Assembly (NCBI RefSeq): GCF_001641265.1
Contig: NW_020167526.1
Location: 620,001-684,000 of the forward strand
DNA from: Pseudogymnoascus destructans
Lineage: Eukaryota; Ascomycota; Leotiomycetes; Thelebolales; Thelebolaceae
DNA: 64,000 nt
Direction of reading: 5' to 3'
The notes under the pieces are model-generated. The model was not told where the DNA came from. It ran no database searches and was given only the letters and a program-made list of their open reading frames with translations. The translations under genes were made by a program, and so were the position numbers. Of this stretch, positions 10,974-21,865 are shown one piece after another (position 1 is the stretch's first letter; each line of letters begins with the position of its first letter).

Positions 10974-12434
10974 CTACTCATCGTCGCTGCTCTCCTCCTC
11001 CTCCTCTTCATCCTCATCCTCCTCCAGCACGTCGTCGCTCGCTCCGTCTGGGAGGTCCAGCATCACAAACGCAACAAGGCACGTAACCCGATTCCCTGTC
11101 TCATAATCTCCCACCATCTCGCCCACTAGTCCACCAGCACCACCAAGCACATCCGCCATCTTCAGCCTCCACAGCTTGACAGCTCCATCCGAAGACCCCG
11201 TCACGATGATCACCGAGCCGGATTCCTCAAGCGGCAGGACAGCAAAATCCTTAATCCTGTTAGTCACGCCGGCATCCTTCCCACCGAGCTGCGCAAGAAT
11301 CTTCGCCGCAGGTAAAGCGTCATCTCCCTCCTTAGCTCCCGGTGCAACCAAGTCCGCTGGATCCGTGGAGAAAAACACAATCCGGCCGTCCTCAGTGCTG
11401 AGCGCCAGTACCATCTTTTCTCCCTCCTCGTCACGCTTGACATAGCGCACCTCGTGGATCTTCGTGCGCCTATCAGGTAGGACCTTGCACCGCACCTTGC
11501 AGTCCATTCCAAACACCAACACACCCCACTCAAACGCAACTGCGAATTCCTCGCCTCCAGCCGTATTCCCCCACGCCACGCGACGTCCCTCTCCGCTCCC
11601 AAACCTACCCTCGTGCACCTCTCCAAGCATTCCACGCGAGAAATTCAGCACTCCAGCTTTCTTGCCCGTCACCAAGTTCCACAGCCTCATGCAGCGTTCG
11701 CCCCGACCCACGCTCAGCATCAGCTTCAGGCTAGGGTGCACAGCAAACGCATTCACGCCCGACGGCGCACCTCCAACCGGCGCTGTATCTCCACTCGGCC
11801 GTCCCTGCGCCTTCGGCACCGGCGCCTTGATAGACGAGAGCAGACTCCAGTCCCTGGTGCGAGTCACAGCCATCGTGCAGTCCTCGGCGCTACTAAGCAG
11901 CTTCCCACGAGTCGGGAAGCACAGCCCCGTAACAGCAGCGGCGTGGTGCATCAGGGAGCCCAGCTCGCGGTTGGCTGGGTTCTCGACGACGGCGCGGGAG
12001 CTGAGTCCGGGCAGGGCGGGGACGGTGTGTTTACGCGGCGGGTGCGCGGAGATGTGGTAGAGGTTTATGCGGGAGTCGGTGGAGCCGGTTGCGAGGAGGA
12101 TTTTTTGCGGCTGGTTGGGGGTTGGGGCTGAGGGGGGGGAGAGGGCGAGGGCGCGGATGGCGGAGGTGTGTGCTGTGAAGAGGAAGGTGTCGGAGAAGGT
12201 GGCGGCCTCGGTGGGGGGGAGGGTGGCGGTAATCCCGTGGAGGATGCGGTCGTAGGAGCCGGTGATGATTTGGATTGTGAGGTTGCTTCCAGGTGCAGAT
12301 GATTTGGCACCTGCTTTCGTAGGTTTGGCTTGCTTTGGGTCATTGACGGTTTTGGTTTTCTTAGGGGCCGATATTGGCTCCTCTACCGGCGCCGCCGCAG
12401 CGGTGAGGTTTTGGTTCCGCTTGCGTTTTGCCAT
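10974..12434 (-). CDS. mak11: WD40 ribosome biogenesis protein Mak11
   Basis: Single exon of 486 codons. Mak11 (PAK1IP1 in animals) acts in early 60S ribosomal subunit assembly with Rlp24 in the nucleolus. The N-terminal 50 residues are basic (nuclear/nucleolar signals). The beta-propeller starts with IITGSYDRILHGI, a family hallmark, and has repeats with FLFTAHTSAIRALAL, LATGSTDSRINLYHI, HHAAAVTGLCF, GVNAFAVHPSLKLMLSVGRGERCMRLWNLVTG in separate blades, then IIVTGSSDGAVKLWRL. The C-terminus is an acidic run of Asp/Glu and Ser. The length matches the family. Divergent from trm112 across an AT-rich spacer. Confidence 0.9.
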   Translation of the reverse strand: MAKRKRNQNLTAAAAPVEEPISAPKKTKTVNDPKQAKPTKAGAKSSAPGSNLTIQIITGSYDRILHGITATLPPTEAATFSDTFLFTAHTSAIRALALSPPSAPTPNQPQKILLATGSTDSRINLYHISAHPPRKHTVPALPGLSSRAVVENPANRELGSLMHHAAAVTGLCFPTRGKLLSSAEDCTMAVTRTRDWSLLSSIKAPVPKAQGRPSGDTAPVGGAPSGVNAFAVHPSLKLMLSVGRGERCMRLWNLVTGKKAGVLNFSRGMLGEVHEGRFGSGEGRRVAWGNTAGGEEFAVAFEWGVLVFGMDCKVRCKVLPDRRTKIHEVRYVKRDEEGEKMVLALSTEDGRIVFFSTDPADLVAPGAKEGDDALPAAKILAQLGGKDAGVTNRIKDFAVLPLEESGSVIIVTGSSDGAVKLWRLKMADVLGGAGGLVGEMVGDYETGNRVTCLVAFVMLDLPDGASDDVLEEDEDEEEEEESSDDE

Positions 12435-13234
12435 TATGTTTGTTCGTTTTATTGTGGTTTTGGGTTGTGTTGTTGACTTTTTGGAGCTTATCGCGAAAAA
12501 GTTTCTGGATGGAAAATGCTCAGAAAATTTAAGGTTTCTTGGTGCCGGGTAGAGTTGACAGGGAGGGGCCTATACATCATTGATGATCAAAGGATCTCTG
12601 GTTATTGAACAAACAATGAGCCTTTCATAGACGAACAGAATAAACTATTGTACTCGTTGGAGTGGCGGTAGGGCATGTATTTATATTGCAATATTAATAT
12701 TTTGGACGGACAAAAATTAATAACTAATACCGTGCGTGACTGGGTTTTTTTTACTTCGATTTTAAATAATAAATCCGAACGAGATCAAATAAATTTATTT
12801 TAAATAAAAAAGAAAACTGCTAAATTCCAAGAATACGCTACTCTAGGGCTCCCAATCAAGTATATTTCCCAAGTAGGACCTATATCTACAAGACCATCCA
12901 GAGGTTCAAGAGAGCGCTTTCTCTTGAGACACTGTGCAATCTATACTACTGAACATATCTGCAAATTTAGCCATTCCCCTTTATTTCGATTGACATAAAT
13001 CGTATGGGATAAAACCATCCAAATCTTTAAGTCCAAGACACAAGAAGCAGCAAGAAATCAATTATTAAAAAATTAAAACCATCATACACCACCACCACTC
13101 AAACCCCCCCCACCATCACGTGCCCACCCATATCTTGTCGCCCAACCCCACACTCCCATCCATAAAAAAAAAGCTTCCCATATCCCAGCCAACCCATCAC
13201 CCCCCCCCCCTCCCACCACCGCGCGCCCGCAACA
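12435..13234. other. AT-rich divergent spacer, mak11 / trm112
   Basis: About 800 bp. The centre (about 12660-12830) is strongly AT-rich with poly-A/T runs, unlike its neighbours. The last 150 bp before trm112 are C-rich (CACC and poly-C runs), a typical leader. No gene seen. Confidence 0.6.
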
Positions 13235-13712
13235 ATGAAGGTCCTAACCCTCAACTTCCTCACCTGCGCCGTCAAGGCCTGCAAGTCCTCCTCAGCCTCC
13301 TTCCCGCTCCACCCCAAGGACGCCGAGCTCGTCTCCGAGGACCTGCCTACGAACGCGAAGTTGTTGGCTAACTTGCTGCCGCGTCTGGATTGGGATGCGC
13401 TGTCTACTATTTCTGCTGAGGTTTGTCTCTCCCGTCCCTTTCTATAAGCACTCTCCGACCCCCCGCGCTTCCTTACTTTGGTCAGGCGAAAGATAGGAAA
13501 CTAACACGCCCCAGCTCGGACTCCCCGCCCTCCCACCCACCGCTCCGGCGCCAGAGGACCTCGCTACCGATGAGCAGCTGCTGAAGGACCTGCATGTCTT
13601 GCTGATGGAGACGCAGATAAGCGCTGGAAAGCTGGTATGCGCGAACTGCGAACACGAGTACGTTGTGAGGGAAGGGGTTGCGAATTTCTTGCTTCCCGAT
13701 CACTTGGTCTAA
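13235..13712 (+). CDS. trm112: Methyltransferase activator subunit Trm112
   Basis: Two exons, 13235-13420 and 13515-13712, with a 94-bp intron (GTTTGT...CTAAC...CAG), giving 127 residues. Trm112 is the small zinc-binding partner that activates the methyltransferases Trm9, Trm11, Mtq2 and Bud23, linking tRNA, eRF1 and 18S rRNA methylation. The start MKVLTLNFLTCAVKAC is diagnostic. The end has LVCANCEHEYVVREGVANFLLPDHLV with the C-terminal CxxC pair of the zinc ribbon and the conserved VREGxxNFLLPxHLV tail. Confidence 0.95.
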
Positions 13713-14365
13713 GGGGTGATGCGGAGACAGAGGGATATGAAGGAGAATAAGGGCGGCGTTGGGCGTTGGGCGTTGGGCTGGGATTTAGTGAATGCATGCA
13801 TAAATAACTTGGGAGGATGATAGAGAATGGGGTTGATTGTATGCCGAATACCAGGAAAAAGCGTATAGATCGAAAAATCACATCAAACATATCAGAAACG
13901 AGCAATCACAAGCACAAGCACAAGAACAAAGATCATGTTCTACAATGCCTTCCTTTCTACCTTCAGGCCCTGACTCCGCCTCATGTCCTATGTTGAGGTC
14001 GCTGGACGCCCAAACCCTGTTGAAAGATCTCCGTAGTAGTCCCCCAGTGCTGCACTGCAATGCAGTCTTAATAGTACAATACACATATATACGCCCCCCC
14101 ACCATCATGCACTTTACACCCTCCTTCCCATATTCCTATAACCACACACGCAAAAAAAAATGACCACAAAATTACTTCACCCTTGGGTGAAGGCTGGTTA
14201 GTAGTAGTAGTAGTCAAAATCACCAACCACCCCACCCCGCAACAACCACACCACGGACAGAGACAAAAGTGAAGACCAAACGCCATGCGCCCCATCTCCC
14301 TGGATTTACCCGCCGGCGCCGAGCAATGCATGCATGATAGATCCAAACAAGGGAACAAGGGTGTT
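13713..14365. other. Convergent 3' intergenic region, trm112 / set1
   Basis: About 650 bp between convergent genes. Contains simple CA/CC-rich and TAG-repeat stretches (14197-14215) and an A-run near 14150. No gene seen. Confidence 0.55.
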
Positions 14366-17300
14366 TTAGTTGAGGAAGCCCTTGCAGGCGACTGTGCCAC
14401 ACAAGCACGGGATGCGATCGTCGCTGCCGATCTCGCGCTCAAACTTGTAATCGTAGGTGAGCTCCTCGTCTGCAGTTCACGTTAGTATATGCCTCTATTC
14501 CGTAATAATGGGGTTCGACTTACTCAGCTTGATATCGCGGAGGGCATAGATGACAATGCGACGTGTTCCCTCAACCTTGATAATCTTCGCCGTGCAGTTC
14601 GGCATGCAGCTGTGATTGATGAATCGCGCAATCCCACCGCGCTTTGTCGCATCCACGACGGTGTTCTCATCGATACGGAAGAGGTAACTGCTCCCGATGC
14701 CGCTCTTGAGATATATACGCTCACGGAGATCCGCGACCGACTGACGCAGCTTCTCGCCTACGTACTCGATGATCATGTCATTCATCGCAATATTCTCCAT
14801 AGCATACAGGCCCCAGTTGTGGATAGCAGAACGAGCAAACTTGACGGGCTTCTTACGCTTCTTGAGCTGGTTGAAGCGCAGGGCGTCAGCTTCACCACCG
14901 AGTGTTTTCTTCTGGTCATTCAGGTCAGCAACGAAGCGGCGGTTGTTGACGCGGTTGGCGCGCGAGGAATCCTTCGAGACGAGCTTGTCGGCAGAAGCTT
15001 GAGTAGCTTGGGCATCTTCTGAGGGATCCTCCTTTCCATCCCTCTTAGCTCGTGCTTGGCGTTCCTCACGATCTCTCTGAACCTTGATGCGATGTGGGAG
15101 ATACTTTGACTTCTCCGAGTTGAGAATCTTTGTTGTTCCCTCAGTTCTCGCAGATCCAGTTTCGTTAGGCACGTAGTAACCGTTGATGGAAAGTGGGCTG
15201 GTGATTGCCCCCCTATAGCCACCCGCTTTGGCAGCCCGTGATTCCATTTGTTGCCAAGCCCATGTCGGAGCGCTCCCAATCTCGACCTTTGGTCCATCGC
15301 CTAGTGCCGAGCGAAGAGCTTCTTCGTCTTCGTCGTCCAGGGCAAGGTGCTTGAGACCAGCCAAATCTAGGACTAATTTGGGGTCGTCGTTGACTGTTGA
15401 CAAAGGAACATCTGTGGGCGTACCCCATTCAAGGTCTATGTCCACAACAGGATCAACCTCGTAGATGACATCGATGTCCGAATCGGCATCAGCGTCGGAA
15501 TCAACGGCCTCTTCTTCATCTTCCTCCTCCACCAACTCCTCCATCTCCTCCTGTTGCTTCTTCAGGGCCTCACGTTCCTCAAAGAGCTGCTTCTTGGTCT
15601 TCCTCTTCTTGATAGGCTTGAGACCCTTCTTCTTGAGAATAGCTGCTGCGGCGTCGGGAAGAGGGGTTTCGCTGTTTTCATCAAGGAGTGGCGTCTCGTC
15701 ACCGTCTGTCATGGCAATATCATCCGCATATGGATCTTCACTGCCGATCTTGTGGGCGGATACCTCAAAGATCGCATCGCCTGACTTCTTCTGGCGCTTA
15801 GTGACCGTATCGGCCTTCGGGATTAGTTTCCTCTTCTTCGTTGGCGCAGAATCTGAGGCGGCAACGCTGGCTTCGGTCATAGAATCATCGAAGTCCACCA
15901 GCGCCTCATGCGACTCGCGCAGCTTGGACCTGGGCAAGAACGAATCATCTTCCGACTGTTCATCCTCATCGTCCGAGCTGACCCTGCTTCGCGGTCTCGA
16001 TTCAGGCTCCTCCGTATCGCGGGCCGAGGTTCGGTCTTCATTATCGTCATCCCAATCGTCACGGTCGGTATGGAAATCATGCAGACGGTGTGGGTGCCGA
16101 CCAGGCTGGATAACCGTCTCTCTCTTGCGCAGCTTGCCACGTTTCTTCTCCTTAGCTCTGGCTTCCGCCACCAGAACCGCCTTCTTGGATACGCGGCCCT
16201 GCGCCTTTCGAATCCTAGGGAGAGCAGTGATATCGAGCTTACCCGCTTTGAGCAGGCGTTTATCGACGATTTCAGCCCTTGAATTGGGAGTGCCCACAGG
16301 TGTAGTATCCTCGTCATAGTCATCTAAGAAAGCAGGCGGTGGCTTGGAGTCTGCTGGATCTGCGATGTTCAAACGTCGTCTCTTGGCAACGTGGTTGTCG
16401 GGATCAAGGTAGGAGTAAAGCGCAGGGGCTGCAACTCTGATCTTCAAGTCTTTGATCAACTTTTCCGTCAGTTCTCGAACAACCACATCCGTGGCCTCCT
16501 TTGCTGGGTCGAAGTTCTTTGCCCGCTGCCTCTTCTCCTCGTCAAGGTCGATTTCGTCATCTTTCTTCCTTTGCGCAGCGTCATCGCTTTCCCTATGGCT
16601 CTCTACCCTGCGGCTTGGGCTGGAATGACGCCTGTATGATGACCTCGTAGGCTCGGGGTCTGCGGGTGCAATTTGCCCTGTCCCCCACTCTGCATGCGGC
16701 TTGTAGTCTTCGTTCTTCCCATCGGTGCCGAAGATGAAAATCTCCATAACCATCGTATATGTGAACAAGGACGTTCCGTTGGCCTGTCTGAGGCATCTTT
16801 GTGCATCTAACCGACCCTTGACGGAATCCGGGAACAAGATGAAATATCCGGTCTTGTCCAGGCGCAAGTTTTCGAGTTCAAAAGTATTGAGCTTGTTCTT
16901 CATATGCTTAACGCTGGAACCGAGTACAGGGACGGAGTCGTGCCCAACAAATATGAAAGGCTGGGTCTTGATTTGGGGTTTGATGGGGGTAAGCTCAATG
17001 AGCTCAGAATCCCTTGGCGGGCGAGGAACAAATGCTGGTGCATGGCCGGGCCCTCGCAGAGGCGGTCTGGCCGCAAAAGACGACGCTGGGCCTTTTGGAG
17101 CCGTCGGTGGAGGACCAAAAGTTTTCTCCCCATCACCAACTTTCACTTCCGCGTGAGGCTTCGATGCCACGGGTTCAAGGGCCCTCTTCTGATCCGCCAC
17201 GACCTTTGTAACCAGGCGTTTACTGCTGACACCATCTCGGTCGAATTCCACCTTGACGTTTGTCCCCCCAACCTTCTCGCCATTCCCCTTTCGCACAGCT

Positions 17301-18388
17301 TGTTTCGCCGCGTTAATAGCGCTCATCTTCCTGCCGGACTTGTCGCAATCTGCGTAACGGAAAGTCGCAATTCCGAGAGGCGTTCCTGTTTCCGGGTGCA
17401 TCTTGTTACTGCTCTCCTGAACCTGGCCATAACTCGCAAAGACGTTCAGAACCAGTTGTAGAGGCATGAGCGGATCGAACCCAGTAACCACCACTTGCGT
17501 AGGAGGACCCGGCCCCACCGATATCTTCGGGTCAAATTGATAAGGTCTTATAAGCATGGGCTCATGTCTGAGGCGGGCTTTCGCGTGCATCGTGTAGTCT
17601 ATGTCGATTTTGCGGTCGCCGCCGACAAGGCGCGGATCCTCCGGGGGAGCGTCATCTTCCTAATAACCCGTTAGCACTCAACGCACTCGTAAGATGACGC
17701 TCCCCACGTGGTTTATACATACCCAAGAAATATCCTTATATTTGACCTTCGGTTTTGGTTTTATGCCAGACTTGTCGAGTTGCGGATCGAACACGCATTT
17801 CTGGCCCTTGGGCTTATCTCGATCTCGCACTTGTGCTCGTTGCAGCTCCGCCATATCTTGTGCTGGTGGTGGTGTGTCTTGAAGCACGTGCTTCGACGAG
17901 GAAGATTCTACGTGCTCCAAAGATGATGGAGTTTTGAGGCCCGCTTTGTGACCTCTCGGGCTCGCTACTTGCCCAATGGGCGATGAGTCGTCATTCGTCA
18001 ATGGCGTGAGACTGACTAGATTTGAGGCTGCCGCGGCGCCAGTATTCTGCGCCGTAGTACTGAAAACAGAAGAAGCGGTGCTTGTGTGCGAGCTCGTAGA
18101 TCGAACGCAATTTAGCAAATCTCCCTGCTGCAGCTCTCCCTCATCAGTCGGCGCGAGTATATTCGTATCACGGGCTCCCTCGCCAGCCGCGCCAGAGATA
18201 CTGCCCCGCCCCGACTCGTCGCGTGACCTGGAGGGGATATGCGCATCCCGGTCTGCATTCACGGGATCGAGCAGCGGCGAATCGAGGGGTTTCGACTTTG
18301 CGCGCTCGCGCTCCTTGGCCCTGTTCTTCGCGGCCCGGGGGGCTGACGGGAAGAAGTCCGAGAAGCCCGCCGTCGAGGCGCGCGGCAT
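14366..18388 (-). CDS. set1: Histone H3 lysine-4 methyltransferase Set1 (COMPASS catalytic subunit)
   Basis: Three exons on the minus strand: 18388-17723, 17659-14524 and 14469-14366, with introns of 63 and 54 bp; 1301 residues. Set1 mono-, di- and trimethylates H3K4 at active genes within COMPASS. In order: disordered N-terminus starting MPRASTAGFSDFFPSAPR; a first RRM (about 275-370, GPPTQVVVTGFDPL); a second Set1-type RRM (about 460-540, FIFVGHDSVPVLGSSVKHMK); a long acidic Ser-rich linker; the n-SET region with the Arg-rich RVNNRRF motif; the SET domain (about 1160-1280) with ARSAIHNWGLYA, RFINHSCMPNC and LTYDYKFERE; and the post-SET CLCGTVACKGFLN. The last exon supplies half of the SET motif and the post-SET cysteines. 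The start is the first ATG; an upstream in-frame TTG is not used. Confidence 0.95.
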
Positions 18389-19063
18389 GGTGCTCGCTGA
18401 TCCGTTCAACCCTGGCTCCCGCCAACCATCGCTCTTATGATGTAGGAGATCGGAGTCAGGTCATCGGTGGAATTTGGGGGCGGCGTGGGCGATAGAAATG
18501 TACGCGACGCGAAAGGCCAGAGTCACGTAACGCGACGTCAGGAGAGCAAGCGTCGGTTGAGTGGGCGATCTACGCCGGAGAAACCTTGAAATGAGTGTAG
18601 AAATGAATCGCAGTTATTGTATTATGTGAAGCAATGAGGTGAAGGGTAGTGAAAGAGAGAACGGAAGTGCGACGTGTGAGTGAATTTTAGGTATGAGGTC
18701 GGAATTAACATGCGCTTCGAAATTCATCCCCGCGAGATCAAATTGGCCAACCGCCACTAGGCTTAGTGCGGACACTACCACATTTAAACCTTGATGCCTA
18801 CATTACAAGGCAACAACATTATTCAAATCCATGATACTCCCACCGCCCCTATCTCTCCTGACAGAACTTATATATAAACAATGTAAATTAATTATTTTGA
18901 AGTACATATTGCAGAGCTTCTTGTACTTCCTGCGTATTTTTTGGAATAGAATTCCCTCTATTCGTAGTCCCCTACAGGGAACTTCAACGTATTATCCCTA
19001 CACGCTATGCCGTGCCATGCTTATGCCAACTCATCCAGGGTATATCGCCAACCTAAACCTTAG
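18389..19063. other. Intergenic region between set1 5' end and INSIG-family 3' end
   Basis: Upstream region of set1 (right of its start) and downstream region of the next gene, AT-rich from 18720 onward. No recognisable gene or repeat. Confidence 0.55.
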
Positions 19064-20261
19064 TTATTCTGAAGAGAACTTCGGGTTGTTTTGAAGCGCG
19101 GCTCTGGACTTGCGCCTCAAAAGCGCCAGCCTCCTCCCAATGTGCCCAAAGCACAAGACGGAGCAAAACAGAACACTCATGACCCAAACAGCGCTTTCGA
19201 ACAACTCATTGTTGTCACCCGGCGCATAGAATCCGGTGTGAGCAGAGCCCGTGGTGCTGTTACATGACGAATGAGCAGCAAGCGGCCTCTGAACCATACT
19301 GGAATCAAACATGAGTAGTCCAGTAGTCCCAATCAGCCCAACGGTGACGGAGAGAACGAAGCCTGGCTTCGAGCGATCCAATAGATACCACAGGAATGGA
19401 TTCACAAGAGCAAGAGTAAGGGAGGCCTGCAGGGTAGATGTCCAGGCAAGCTTGCGCTGTGTCTTGTTAGCACTGATCAAAATTCTGTCAGGGGGAGGGG
19501 GTACCTACAATAGCAAAAGCAATGCCGAAAAACGCCCCAATACTTCTAACAACCGGAGTCCATTGTACTGCAACCCCTTCCTCCTCGTTGGCCCCATCCA
19601 CTACTTTCCCGCCAATGGCGCTGGTTGTTACTTCTTCACCAAAGTATTCCTCCCACATGCCATCGAACCAAGGCAGCGCGCTTCCCATCGCCACGCCCGC
19701 CACACCCCAGAATATTAGGTATTTCTTGTCATAGCTTGGTTGTATCAGGCCTTGAGCGCCGAAAGGCGCGAGGCGCTGTTCGTTATGGAGGTGTGTCACC
19801 AGCAACCCGTATGCGGTGCCGAGAAGAAAGAGAAGGGCTGATCGCAACGTGAGGCCAACTATTCGGAGATGTAGTGGTGTGATAGGAACCACATGCAGCG
19901 AACGAGCCCGTGGTCTGGAAGGCACACTAGAGCCAGCCGGAGACAGTGGCGTCATGGCGCCGGTGCCAAACGGAGTGCCGGGCTCATTGTCCACCATCTT
20001 CTCTGTGAACGACGGCGAGTATATCCCAAAGAGCGTCGACGACGTCAGATTCAGGACCGAGCGTGTGGGGTTTAAGCTCGGGGTATCGGAGCCGCCATTG
20101 GCGTAGCCGTTGCCTGACTTTGCATCGAGGTGGTTCGGGGAACTCGGGCGTACCGATGGTGTTGAAGTTTCAGACTCTGATGGCGGAGTCGCGGTTGCGA
20201 GGTTGATGTCGAATGGACGTCGGGGGACCGGGCGGACAATAGGAGGAGATTCGTAAGACAT
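19064..20261 (-). CDS. INSIG-family sterol-regulatory ER membrane protein
   Basis: Two exons, 20261-19509 and 19456-19064, with a 52-bp intron. Splicing ATT|GTAGGT to CAG|CGC restores AIRKLAWTSTLQ and gives 381 residues. INSIG proteins bind HMG-CoA reductase (Nsg1/2, Ins1) or SREBP-SCAP and tune sterol synthesis in the ER membrane. Residues 1-120 are a disordered Ser/Pro/Thr-rich cytosolic tail, common in fungal members and a possible phosphorylation target. About five or six hydrophobic segments follow, including LRSALLFLLGTAYGLLVTHLH, WGVAGVAMGSALPWFDG, LTLALVNPFLWYLLDRSKPG and SAVWVMSVLFCSVLCFGHIG. The FWGVAGV and NPFLWYLLDRSKPGF blocks are family hallmarks. Confidence 0.85.
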
Positions 20262-21865
20262 GATAGCTGTATTTCTATCTGCTCGTGACCTTATGAGGGC
20301 GTTCGGCCCTGGTGATTATTTGTTGAGGGCTCGGAAGAATTGGGTGGGAAGGTGGTGCTTCACATTCGCCGCTTCACGGAAGGGGCGACAATAATGCACA
20401 GCGGTGTGCTGCGTGCGAGGCCGAGTGTCGTAGGTCTGGTGCAATTCAATTCGTGAAGTTGAAGAAGAATCTTACGATGATCGTCGTCCTGTTCTCTCTT
20501 GTGTGGGTTTTGCGAGCATGGGGCCACTGTTTCAGCCTTGTCGGTATGTGCTCGGCCACAAATAGTCCCCAATAGAATATTCTCGGCCTGTGACAAAGTG
20601 ATGACGCGGGCAAAGATATCAAATCAGAAAGAACCCCATAGAATATAAAATGCTTATGGTAGCAATAATTATAGAGTTTGTTGGGGTGGAAAGAAGGTGA
20701 AGAAGAAGAAGCGGGGAAGTAATAGCAGGTACTCGAGTAGTAACTCGAGCTTTGTGGTCGGAAGGCACACACAGTGCCATCCAAAACACCAAAATCCAAT
20801 TTGCGCTTTCGTAATTGGCCAACACCGACGGCTGGTGTATCGTTAGCTCCTGTACTCCGTATACGGTTAGGCCCGCAGACCAACGTCGAAGACTCCTATT
20901 GATGACCGAACTGGTCAGGAGTGTGGAATAGACTGCATATGGCGATGAAATGGCAATGCGGTGAGAGGTGAGAATGTGACATGCAGATCCTGTGCCACTT
21001 CTCAAGCAGCCAAGGCCGGCGAACATAGATGCGGCCGTCACATATCACATATGAATCAGTGCATCATCCTGGGTGATATTGTCACAAATGCACGAACCAG
21101 CGACGAGGTAATATCAGCAAGAAGTCAGCTTTCATTCCGGCAGTATCAACGAGTATCAAGGCAAGCAGAAGAACGTGCAGAAGAAGAACATATAGAAACG
21201 AAGTGACTCAGGCTCTCGGCCAGGACACCACCCACAGACCGGGTATACGCGCAGAAAAACAGAAGCAAATCGCCGGCTATACTCGCAGAAAGACAGAAAC
21301 AAGTCGCGGGTCCTTCATGGACACCGCAAAAGTAAAACTCCCCGAAAACCAGAAACAAGTCGCGGGTCCTTCATGGACACCGCAAAGTAAACTCCCCGAA
21401 AACCAGAAACAAGTCGCGGGTCCTTAATGGACACCGCAAAGTAAACTCCGCCCAGACAGGCACCGTGAGATCGCAACCGCGTCGACGCCGAGGGAAAGAG
21501 CCGAGCAAAGTGATGGCAGCGAGGCACATCAGCAGTGCTGGCGAAGCCGAGTCGAAGTCGAGGTGCCGAAGTCGAGAAAGTGCCGAAATCCAGGACGAAG
21601 CCGCGCGTGAGCCGCACCGAGTGATGACAGCGAGGTCATCAGCAAGGCCAGCGAAAGACAAAAGAAAGAGACGAGCGAAGAAGCCGGTGCCGAAAGCTGG
21701 CATCCGCAGACTGGGAGCCGCGAGGGCGCAAGCAACGAGCCAAAGCCCGGGTCCAACTTGGAGACCGAAGCGGAGAAACGACATCTGACGGACATGCCAG
21801 AAGCGAGTTCCAACCGCGGCCACCGAAGAAGAGACACCGAACTCTGACCCGACGGGGCGAAGTCC
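20262..21865. other. Repeat-bearing intergenic region, INSIG gene / orphan protein gene
   Basis: About 1.6 kb. The left half (to about 21200) is INSIG upstream DNA with no convincing ORF. The right half holds a tandem repeat (separate entry), then GC-rich DNA (21455-21865) open in several frames on both strands, which is composition rather than coding. No gene called. Confidence 0.5.
21295..21452 (+). repeat. Tandem repeat, about 54-bp unit, three copies
   Basis: Copies start at 21295, 21351 and 21405 with AGAAACAAGTCGCGGGTCCT. Spacing is 56 then 54 bp, the first copy carrying two extra A residues. The third copy differs by one base near its middle (TTAATGG for TTCATGG). A degenerate partial copy appears near 21260 (ACAGAAGCAAATCGCCGG). 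High identity suggests recent amplification. Function unknown. Confidence 0.9.
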